Origin: Lunatimonas salinarum
Lineage (GTDB): Bacteria > Bacteroidota > Bacteroidia > Cytophagales > Cyclobacteriaceae
NCBI RefSeq assembly: GCF_017811155.1
Contig: NZ_JACVCV010000005.1
Span: 124,001 to 188,000 of the forward strand
Reading direction: 5' to 3'
Length of the DNA stretch: 64,000 bases
This document shows, one piece after another, positions 1-6,230 of the stretch (position 1 is its first letter; the number at the start of each line of letters is the position of its first letter). A program made the position numbers and the translations under genes. The notes below the pieces were generated by a model. It saw only the letters and a program-made list of their open reading frames with translations, was not told where the DNA came from and made no database searches.

Positions 1-675
1 TGCGTCGTATTTTGCCGAGGGGGAAGTGATTACCTCTACCGATTTAATCTCCTCCGCAGGAATCTGCTTCAACGCTTCAGCGATGTTGTTTGCTACAATT
101 GCCGATTGCCTACCGTCTATTAATACCAAGATATTACTACTGCCCCTCATGGAAACATTTCCATCAAGGTCCACAGAAAGCATTGGCACCCTGCGCAAAA
201 CGTCGGAGGCATCGCCCCCTGCGGTGGTTAAATCATTTTCAGCATTGTAAATGGTTCGATCCACTTTCTCTTCAATCAGTTGTCTTTGCCCCTGAACGAC
301 CACTTCTTGAAGAGCTACCGATTCCTCTACCAACTGTATTTCGCCTAAATTGAAATAATTACTGGTCGGAGTGACTTTCAACTCGATAGGTTCGGACGTA
401 TTGTATCCCATAAAAGATACACGAAGTCGATAGTTACCATCCTTAAATCCGGTGATGAAAAATTCACCGTCATCGTCTGCAACAGCACCTGCCACGTTCT
501 TATCTGTTTCAGCTTCCACTAGTATAACAGATGCATAGGATACCGGATTTTGGGACTTATCGGTTACCTTTCCGGTGATTTGGTAACTTCCGGCTACATT
601 TTGCCCAAACGACGAAAAGCCGAGACCTAAGAAGGCCGCCACAATCAGCAAGGCACTAACAGTAATTTTTTTCAT
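1..675 (-). CDS. TonB-dependent outer-membrane receptor, N-terminal 225 residues (runs off the window)
   Basis: Reading the minus strand from ATG at 675 gives an open frame of 225 codons with no stop to base 1. It starts with a Sec signal peptide (about residues 1-24, MKKITVSALL then a hydrophobic run ending SFGQ). A carboxypeptidase-regulatory-like beta-sandwich follows (about 30-115, with GKVTDKSQNPVSYASVIL). The start of a TonB plug domain comes next (from about 125, with LRRVPMLSVDLDGNVSMRGS and VLIDGR). This order is that of the outer-membrane beta-barrel family proteins of Bacteroidota, which take up ligands across the outer membrane with TonB energy. The barrel lies outside the window. 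The gene diverges from the LytS/LytTR pair at 1038-2890, which may control it. The substrate cannot be told from this part; a SusC-type receptor is less likely because the plug motifs are of the other subfamily. Confidence 0.88.
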   Translation of the reverse strand, partial: MKKITVSALLIVAAFLGLGFSSFGQNVAGSYQITGKVTDKSQNPVSYASVILVEAETDKNVAGAVADDDGEFFITGFKDGNYRLRVSFMGYNTSEPIELKVTPTSNYFNLGEIQLVEESVALQEVVVQGQRQLIEEKVDRTIYNAENDLTTAGGDASDVLRRVPMLSVDLDGNVSMRGSSNILVLIDGRQSAIVANNIAEALKQIPAEEIKSVEVITSPSAKYDA

Positions 676-763
676 TTTGTAAATTGTACGGAGCATTTTG
701 ATTGGTTTCTTTTTCAAAATCTAACCCAAAGGAACGGAATGAGTTTACCCAGAAAAAATCTAC

Positions 764-793
764 TAGACGAAACCGCATCTTTTATAGACGAAA
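764..793. promoter_or_regulatory. Direct repeat TAGACGAAA-N12-TAGACGAAA, candidate LytTR binding site
   Basis: TAGACGAAA occurs at 764-772 and again at 785-793, a perfect 9-bp direct repeat with a 12-bp gap (21 bp start to start, two helical turns). LytTR regulators such as AgrA bind two roughly 9-bp direct repeats with about this gap. On the minus strand the unit is TTTCGTCTA, which only partly fits the published LytTR consensus. The site is 89-118 bases upstream of the receptor ATG and more than 240 from the kinase ATG, so the receptor is the likelier target. That a LytTR protein binds here is inference. Confidence 0.5.
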
Positions 794-838
794 TACCCCA
801 AATCTACGGTATCTCCATCTCGGCGCCTCAAAAGAACG

Positions 839-850
839 TTGGTCGACCAA
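839..850. promoter_or_regulatory. 12-bp perfect palindrome TTGGTCGACCAA
   Basis: A perfect inverted repeat without spacer lies inside the divergent regulatory gap. It could be an operator half-site pair for a dimeric regulator, or chance; nothing nearby identifies a binding protein. Confidence 0.3.
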
Positions 851-1037
851 AATCGCGAATCTACCGATTCATTCCGCAGAACTGTATATTGAATAGCTTG
901 ATAAATCGACTATTTATTATGTTTACCGTCTAAAATCAGTGCCCCCAGCGACTCCGGTTCGGATTCCCTGCCGCATATACCTTCCTCATTTGACAATACG
1001 AATGGGCAATGCCAAACTTTCGGAATAACATCGTAAA

Positions 1038-2111
1038 ATGAAACCTACCCTATTTAGAAAAAACTTAACGGTATTGGTGCATGTGCTTGCTTGGCTACTG
1101 GTAGCGTTGGCCTTGTTTGTCATCAACCCATTGTCTTGGAGAATAGATCTTCCTATGGAGTTTTGGGTGAAGCAATTCCTTATTTTAACCATATTGATTT
1201 GGTCGTTTTACGGAAACATCCTCTACGTGGCACCCAAATTTCTCTTCCGGGGAAATTACTGGCAGTATTTGTTTATCGTTCTATTTGCCGGCTTGGCCTT
1301 CGTCCTGATTTTACAAAAGTACGATAGTTGGGTAGAGTTTTCCCGTCTGATGCATGAGGCTTTTCGCCCGGGACAACCGTATGTGCCCAGACCGAAAAGC
1401 TATACGTGGGATATTGTCTTCTACATGCAGTATGCGCTTAGTATAGGCATAAGCACCAGTATCGCAGCAGTTCATAAGTGGCAACTGGAGGATATAGTAA
1501 GACGCCAATTAGAAGAACAGAAAAAACTATCCGAGCTTTCTTACCTGAAAGCACAAATCAACCCCCATTTCTTTTTCAATACATTAAATAATATATATGC
1601 CCTTATCAATTTCGACGTAGAGCAGGCCAAAACTGCACTATTGAAACTCTCCAGAATGATGAGATATGTGCTATATGAAACAGAAAAGGACAAAACCTTC
1701 CTCAGCGCTGAAATCAGTTTTATCAAAGATTATATTTCACTGATGCAAATACGCGTATCCGAAAAAGTGAAATTAGACATCCAAATTCAAGAAAAATTCG
1801 ATGAGGTGCCCATAGCCCCCATGATGATCTTGCCGTTTGTCGAAAACTGCTTTAAGCACGGTGTGAGTGGAAGCAACCAAAGCTATATCAAAATACACTT
1901 GCACATGGAGGAAAAGCGACTGATCCTTGTAACAGAAAACAAAATCACAGATAAAAACCAGGCTAGTCCGGAAACATCCCGAAAAGGTATAGGTCTGACA
2001 AACACCCTGAGAAGACTTTCCCTGTTATATAAAAATAAACACATACTTACCATTGACGACACCAATCCGGAAAGGCTCTACCGGGTAAATCTTTCCATTG
2101 ATCTGACCTAA
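1038..2111 (+). CDS. LytS/YehU-type sensor histidine kinase
   Basis: This 357-residue membrane kinase belongs to the His_kinase (PF06580) family and would pass a signal to the LytTR regulator encoded next. Four hydrophobic segments fill the N-terminal part (about 10-30, 45-65, 75-93 and 124-146). A short linker leads to the dimerisation helix with the phospho-acceptor motif QINPHFFFNTLNNIYAL, where His177 is the expected phosphorylated residue. The ATPase part has an N-box PFVENCFKHG (266-275) and a G-box KGIGLTNTLRRL (316-327). There is no separate extracellular sensor domain, so the signal is probably sensed in or near the membrane. The ATG at 1038 follows an A-rich stretch. Its stop is 38 bases before the regulator's ATG, so the two are probably one operon. 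Confidence 0.93.
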   Translation: MKPTLFRKNLTVLVHVLAWLLVALALFVINPLSWRIDLPMEFWVKQFLILTILIWSFYGNILYVAPKFLFRGNYWQYLFIVLFAGLAFVLILQKYDSWVEFSRLMHEAFRPGQPYVPRPKSYTWDIVFYMQYALSIGISTSIAAVHKWQLEDIVRRQLEEQKKLSELSYLKAQINPHFFFNTLNNIYALINFDVEQAKTALLKLSRMMRYVLYETEKDKTFLSAEISFIKDYISLMQIRVSEKVKLDIQIQEKFDEVPIAPMMILPFVENCFKHGVSGSNQSYIKIHLHMEEKRLILVTENKITDKNQASPETSRKGIGLTNTLRRLSLLYKNKHILTIDDTNPERLYRVNLSIDLT

Positions 2112-2149
2112 TTTTTTTGGATGATATCAAAAATTCGTACCTTTTCCCA

Positions 2150-2890
2150 ATGATCGACAACAAAATCAGATGCATAGCTGTAGACGATGAACCGTTGGCC
2201 TTGGCGTTAGTGAGTGGATTCATTTATCAAACCCAATTCCTAGAGCTTGTAGGTAAGTTTGACAATGCAATCGAAGCGTTAAATTTTCTCCACCATAACG
2301 AAGTCGACCTGATTTTTTTAGACATCCAAATGCCCGATTTGACCGGAATGGAGTTGGCGAGAGTTTTAGAAGGCAGGAAAAGCCCACATAATCCGAAGAT
2401 CATCTTTACGACCGCCTATGATCAGTTTGCGCTAGAGGGGTACAAAGTAAATGCACTGGACTATCTCTTAAAGCCGTTTGGATACGATGATTTTTTACGC
2501 GCAAGTACAAAAGCCTATCAGCTCTCCCAATCCGCCCATTTCCCGCCTCAGGTTTTCGCTCCACAGAAGGATTATATTTTTCTCAAAGTGGAATATCAAC
2601 TGGTAAAAGTCTTTCTAAAAGATATTATTTGTGTGGAGGGATACAAAGACTATGTGAAGGTGCATCTAAAAGATAGGCCCCACCCGTTGCTTTCCTTGAC
2701 TTCGTTAAAAAATCTCGAGGAGATCCTCCCGAGCGAACATTTCATGCGCGTGCACCGCTCATTTATCGTCTCGTTAGACCACATAGAGTCGGTAACCAAA
2801 AATACCGTAAACTTGGGCTCGTTCAATATAGCCGTTAGTGACCATTACAAAGATAATTTTTTAAAATTTATGGAAAAATGGATTAACTAA
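2150..2890 (+). CDS. LytTR-family response regulator
   Basis: The protein has a CheY-like receiver followed by a LytTR DNA-binding domain, and is the partner of the kinase just upstream. The acidic pocket VDDEP is at residues 11-15, the phospho-acceptor Asp58 lies in DLIFLDIQMP, Thr87/88 are in FTTAY, and Lys108 is in LLKPF. The LytTR domain covers about 138-246 and ends with the typical MRVHRSFIVSLDHIESV stretch. I start at ATG 2150, giving 246 residues and the usual short lead before the receiver. A TTG at 2117 in the same frame would add 11 residues with no family resemblance. LytTR proteins bind paired direct repeats, and such a pair occurs at 764-793 beyond the kinase gene. Confidence 0.93.
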   Translation: MIDNKIRCIAVDDEPLALALVSGFIYQTQFLELVGKFDNAIEALNFLHHNEVDLIFLDIQMPDLTGMELARVLEGRKSPHNPKIIFTTAYDQFALEGYKVNALDYLLKPFGYDDFLRASTKAYQLSQSAHFPPQVFAPQKDYIFLKVEYQLVKVFLKDIICVEGYKDYVKVHLKDRPHPLLSLTSLKNLEEILPSEHFMRVHRSFIVSLDHIESVTKNTVNLGSFNIAVSDHYKDNFLKFMEKWIN

Positions 2891-3086
2891 ACCCAAAATA
2901 GCTTTTTTGCACGGCATTTGCTGCTTACCCGCTCAAAGGGTTTCTGTTTTTTCGCGTCTGCCTACGCTCCTATAGCTGAACCTTCAAAAAACCCTCCGAA
3001 TAAGGTGTTCCGAGTTTTACGCCTTAAAAAAAACAGAACTTTCTTAAAGAAATAAACGTAAAACGTACAAAGAAAAAAATAACATT

Positions 3087-3602
3087 ATGAAATATCCAGG
3101 AATTATTGCTTTATCCATCTTAACATTCACATCCTGTCAAAAAAACACGAGCGAGGAGAGGTTCCTCTATGAGGAAGAACGTGTAGTGGATTTGGAAACA
3201 GGTGACGAGTATTTTCTTCAAAATATGGATACCCTAACCGTGGTGCACATCGACGGCAAATCGGAACAGCTTGTGGTGTCTGCTGCACCCTTCTCAGACA
3301 GCGAGGAACTCGAATTGCTAATTTCCTCCTACAAAGAAAAAATCTCCGATAGAAAGGAAAGCATCTTTACGGAACAAAAAACGAAAATCATTGAGGAGCG
3401 AAAACTCCGCTACCAAGAATATAGTGACGAAGAGTTACTCGCTTACTTTAATAAAATCCATCAAGACGATGAGCCCTATGGACAACAAATGGATGTCATG
3501 GCAGAACTGGTCAAAAGAGAAGCCGTCTTAGCAATCGATGTGCCTGAACTCTTGGAAATAGATACCGCAAAGGTGGATTTCAATGCCGACTATACCAACT
3601 AA
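3087..3602 (+). CDS. Small putative lipoprotein of unknown function
   Basis: A 171-residue protein begins with a short hydrophobic segment and a lipobox-like TFTSC, giving a probable lipidated Cys17. The rest is hydrophilic, strongly charged and probably largely helical (for example EERKLRYQEYSDEELLAYF around 108-126), with no domain I recognise. It stands alone: 196 bases separate it from the regulator upstream, and a strong hairpin terminator lies 45 bases after its stop. The gap before it (2891-3086) shows no clear promoter or gene. It is probably anchored in the periplasm or at the outer membrane. Function is unknown. Confidence 0.75.
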   Translation: MKYPGIIALSILTFTSCQKNTSEERFLYEEERVVDLETGDEYFLQNMDTLTVVHIDGKSEQLVVSAAPFSDSEELELLISSYKEKISDRKESIFTEQKTKIIEERKLRYQEYSDEELLAYFNKIHQDDEPYGQQMDVMAELVKREAVLAIDVPELLEIDTAKVDFNADYTN

Positions 3603-3646
3603 AACAAAAATTCCTACCCAACATCGGGTTTTGGATCCAATTACGC

Positions 3647-3685
3647 AAAAAAGGTACCGGCCAAAAATAAGCCGGTACCTTTTTT
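3647..3685. terminator. Bidirectional intrinsic terminator
   Basis: A perfect 9-bp stem GGTACCGGC (3653-3661) / GCCGGTACC (3671-3679) with loop CAAAAATAA is flanked by six A on the left and six T on the right. It can therefore end transcription of the lipoprotein gene on the plus strand and of ffh on the minus strand, whose stops face each other. Confidence 0.92.
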
Positions 3686-3709
3686 CAGTTTTTAAGAGTA
3701 TCTATTTAC

Positions 3710-5041
3710 CTATCTTCGGCGGCCTCCAAGGGCCCCCAGTGCCTTTTTTGCTCCACCCATGTTGTTCATTTGTTTCATCATTTTCTTCATATCGCCAAAT
3801 TGCTTCATGAGATTATTTACCTCTTGTATGGTTCTCCCGCTACCAGCAGCTAGCCGCTTTCTCCTGCTTCCGTCGATAATCTCGGGATTTTCACGCTCCC
3901 CAGGAGTCATACTTTTGATGATTGCTTCAATCGGTTTAAACGAATCGTCATCAATATCCAACCCACGAATGGCCTTTCCCATACCGGGGATCATCCCTAG
4001 CAGGTCTTTGATATTGCCCATCTTTTTGATCTGCTCTAACTGAGATAAAAAGTCGTCGAAATTGAACTGATTTTTCCGGATTTTGGCATTAATACGCTTT
4101 GCTTCATCTTCGTCAAAAGACTGCTGTGCCTTTTCCACCAGAGATATGACATCTCCCATACCCAAAATCCGCTGGGCCATCCTATCGGGATAGAAAATAT
4201 CCAAATTCTCCATCTTCTCCCCGGTAGAAATGAACTTGATCGGCTTATTGACTACATGGCGAATGGAAATTGCCGCACCACCTCGGCTATCCCCATCTAG
4301 CTTCGTCAATACGACCCCGTCAAAATTCAGTCGCTCGTCAAAGGTCTTTGCCGTATTCACCGCATCCTGTCCGGTCATAGAGTCCACCACGAAGAGCGTC
4401 TCGGACGGATTTACCTTCCCTTTCAGCGCTGCGATTTCATCCATCATCTTTTCATCCACTGCCAAACGGCCCGCCGTATCAATAATCACCGTTTTTTTCC
4501 CGGTCTTCTTGGCATGGGCGATCGCATTGGTGGCTATTTGCACTGCATCCTTAGTATCGGGTTCGGCATACACTTCTACCCCTATCTGTCCTCCGAGTGT
4601 TTTAAGCTGCTCGATCGCCGCAGGTCGATAAATATCACAACCAACGAGCAAAACCTGCCTTCCCTGTTTCTTGAGGTAGGTCGCAAGCTTGCCTGAAAAA
4701 GTTGTCTTACCAGAGCCTTGCAGACCAGAGATCAAAATGACCGCCGGATCCCCCTTTAGATTGATATCCTCCTTAGCACCACCCATCAATTCGGTCAGTG
4801 CTTCCTGGGTGATTTTAACTAGCAATTGCCCGGGTGATACCGCTATTAGCACATCCCGTCCCAATGCTTCCTCCTTGATGCGGTCTGTTACGTCTTTGGC
4901 CACTTTGTAGTTGACATCCGCATCTATCAGTGCTCTCCTGATTTCTTTCACGGTACTCGCCACATTTATTTCAGTGATGGTGCCTGTACCCTTTAAGGTT
5001 TTAAATGCTCTGTCTAACTTATAACTCAGATTATCGAACAT
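3710..5041 (-). CDS. ffh: Signal recognition particle protein Ffh
   Basis: This 443-residue SRP54 GTPase binds signal sequences of nascent membrane proteins together with 4.5S RNA and docks on FtsY at the inner membrane. The N-domain helical bundle covers about 1-90. The G-domain has its P-loop in GLQGSGKTT (106-114), DTAGR at 188-192 and TKLDGD at 246-251. The methionine-rich M-domain covers about 325-443, with the RNA-binding SGRT region and MKKMMKQMNNMGG. Length and motif order are normal. The gene is single, with its own -7-like element upstream and the shared terminator at 3647-3685 downstream. Confidence 0.98.
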   Translation of the reverse strand: MFDNLSYKLDRAFKTLKGTGTITEINVASTVKEIRRALIDADVNYKVAKDVTDRIKEEALGRDVLIAVSPGQLLVKITQEALTELMGGAKEDINLKGDPAVILISGLQGSGKTTFSGKLATYLKKQGRQVLLVGCDIYRPAAIEQLKTLGGQIGVEVYAEPDTKDAVQIATNAIAHAKKTGKKTVIIDTAGRLAVDEKMMDEIAALKGKVNPSETLFVVDSMTGQDAVNTAKTFDERLNFDGVVLTKLDGDSRGGAAISIRHVVNKPIKFISTGEKMENLDIFYPDRMAQRILGMGDVISLVEKAQQSFDEDEAKRINAKIRKNQFNFDDFLSQLEQIKKMGNIKDLLGMIPGMGKAIRGLDIDDDSFKPIEAIIKSMTPGERENPEIIDGSRRKRLAAGSGRTIQEVNNLMKQFGDMKKMMKQMNNMGGAKKALGALGGRRR

Positions 5042-5068
5042 GGTCTTCTAGTCATTTTTTTTCTATCA

Positions 5069-5076
5069 CAAAAATA
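5069..5076 (-). promoter_or_regulatory. Putative -7 element of the ffh promoter (TATTTTTG)
   Basis: Read on the minus strand, TATTTTTG fits the Bacteroidota -7 consensus TAnnTTTG and lies 28 bases upstream of the ffh ATG. The -33 position has only T-rich sequence, not TTTG, so the promoter is partly supported. Confidence 0.45.
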
Positions 5077-5225
5077 AATAAAATAAATTCCATAAAAAGT
5101 TTTCTGGACCATATAATGCCCAGCGACCCAATTCCGACGGGTAAGTTGCCTTTTAAGGGCTCGCTAAAAAAATAAGAGATTATTTGAAAAAAATTTTTAC
5201 TATTATTTAGTTTTATAATTCAATC

Positions 5226-5357
5226 ATGATTTATCCTATTAACCTACCTCTAGAGGAGGCTCTGCTCCCAAAACCACGATTGAGACACCCTAAAACAATG
5301 ATTTTAGGTGAAATATCAACCTTTGAAATATCCAATAAGCCAAAAAGTTGTATCTAA
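5226..5357 (+). CDS. Possible small protein of 43 residues
   Basis: An ATG at 5226 opens a frame of 43 codons ending in TAA at 5355-5357, only 5 bases before the hairpin of an intrinsic terminator. The predicted peptide begins MIYPINLPLEEALLPKP and ends KPKSCI; it has no signal peptide or membrane segment. The region just before the ATG is AT-rich, as expected for a start region in this phylum, but no clear promoter is seen. The tight spacing to the terminator is the main argument that this is a real transcription unit. It may instead be a small RNA whose reading frame is accidental. No family is recognised. Confidence 0.35.
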   Translation: MIYPINLPLEEALLPKPRLRHPKTMILGEISTFEISNKPKSCI

Positions 5358-5362
5358 CATGC

Positions 5363-5389
5363 AAAAATACCCCGATCAGGGTATTTTTT
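5363..5389 (+). terminator. Intrinsic terminator after the small ORF
   Basis: The stem AAAAATACCC (5363-5372) / GGGTATTTTT (5379-5388) with a six-base loop ends in a T run. It lies more than 300 bases upstream of ffh, which is transcribed away from it, and 220 bases before the next gene, so the unit it ends must lie within 5042-5362. Confidence 0.75.
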
Positions 5390-5609
5390 AGGTTAGAAAA
5401 AAGTCGTTACTTACGCCCTGAAATGACATCATAATCAATTGCTTATGAAAAACTCCAAAGGATTGATTGTGTGGGAGATTACTGGGTTAAGGAGGCTGAC
5501 AATACATCAATAAAACTGTTTACTAATTAAAATCATAGTAAATTTTAAAAATTTGTAACTATAGTCAAATATTCTAGTTATATAAATTTCATAAATAAAA
5601 CTAAATATT

Positions 5610-6086
5610 ATGAACATGATACAAGAATCTACACCCCTTTTTATTCCGATCAGCAGTTTTTCGGAGCACTGCCGCAAACTTGCCGGCAGCAACCTGAAAC
5701 CACTTATCGAGGTAATTCACGAGCTGGAATTCAAATTCTACAAAGCAGAGAAAACACTCGGAATACTTAACTTCAAAGATACCCCCTATGAAATTTTAGG
5801 ATTAAAGGGCATTCATGTCAGGGTGCTCGACACTGTCCTAAAGCTGAGATTGGTACCTTTATTTGATTGGTATTCGTGGAGAGCAGAAGCTGAACTCTAC
5901 TACAATAATCCTTCAAAACTCTATGGATTGGACATCGTAACATTAGGCAAAATCCTAACGGTCATGCTGCGATCCCAGAGCATCTACGAACCTGGTTTTC
6001 TGGAGGAAAAGATTAAAGACCGATTTGTATTAAATTTATTGAAAGCCATCGTACAGGCCCTTCAGCAGGATAGTTCTCTAAGCTAA
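5610..6086 (+). CDS. DUF6508-like protein
   Basis: A 158-residue soluble protein of unknown role. Its C-terminal half follows the pattern I associate with DUF6508: FDWYSWRAEAELYYN (about 90-104), then LDIVTLGKILTVMLRSQ and a final helix FVLNLLKAIVQAL. The match is from memory of the family and is moderate. No catalytic motif is visible. The upstream 100 bases are extremely AT-rich, and the gene is isolated from its neighbours with no operon partner, so it may be a mobile or recently acquired gene. A second ATG two codons in is an equally possible start. Confidence 0.65.
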   Translation: MNMIQESTPLFIPISSFSEHCRKLAGSNLKPLIEVIHELEFKFYKAEKTLGILNFKDTPYEILGLKGIHVRVLDTVLKLRLVPLFDWYSWRAEAELYYNNPSKLYGLDIVTLGKILTVMLRSQSIYEPGFLEEKIKDRFVLNLLKAIVQALQQDSSLS

Positions 6087-6125
6087 CCTAAAGCCCATAT
6101 TAAAAAGGACAAATATTGGCAGGGT

Positions 6126-6153
6126 AAAACCTAATGATAAATTAGTTGGTTTT
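6126..6153 (+). terminator. Weak hairpin after the DUF6508-like gene
   Basis: AAAACC (6126-6131) and GGTTTT (6148-6153) can pair, with an inner CTAAT/ATTAG pairing offset by a bulge. It lies 40 bases after the stop and ends in only four T, so it is a weak terminator at best. Confidence 0.3.
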
Positions 6154-6230
6154 AAACTTGGCGCAGATATTGTGCTGACGCTGATAAATCATAGCGAAAC
6201 CAATTGGAATCACCCCATACCACACTACCC

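Larger units (their letters stand above)
676..1037. other. Divergent intergenic region between receptor and LytS kinase
   Basis: These 362 bases must hold the promoters of both neighbours. They contain a pair of identical 9-bp repeats (764-793), a 12-bp perfect palindrome (839-850), and three copies of AATCTAC (757-763, 801-807, 858-864) without regular spacing. A weak -7-like element for the receptor lies at 716-723 (TAGATTTT on the minus strand). Two overlapping open frames of 64 codons cross the region, but they have no recognisable protein character and I do not call them genes. Confidence 0.6.
5042..5609. other. AT-rich intergenic region between ffh and the DUF6508-like gene
   Basis: This 568-base stretch is visibly richer in A and T than the genes around it, above all at 5160-5225 and 5500-5609. 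It holds the ffh promoter, a possible 43-codon gene at 5226-5357 and an intrinsic terminator at 5363-5389. A weak promoter-like pair lies at 5552-5582 (TTTG, 19 bases, TAGTTATA) ahead of the next gene. I see no insertion sequence ends or tRNA. Confidence 0.6.

Noticed and set aside
702-933. Two overlapping 64-codon frames in the divergent gap
   Set aside because: They overlap in two frames, have no recognisable protein character, and lie across the regulatory repeats.
5226-6086. Toxin-antitoxin pair made of the small ORF and the DUF6508-like gene
   Set aside because: The terminator and 220 bases separate them and neither resembles a known toxin or antitoxin.
6204-6230. Longer TTG start of the adhesin gene
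   Set aside because: The nine extra codons precede a complete signal peptide that begins at ATG 6231.
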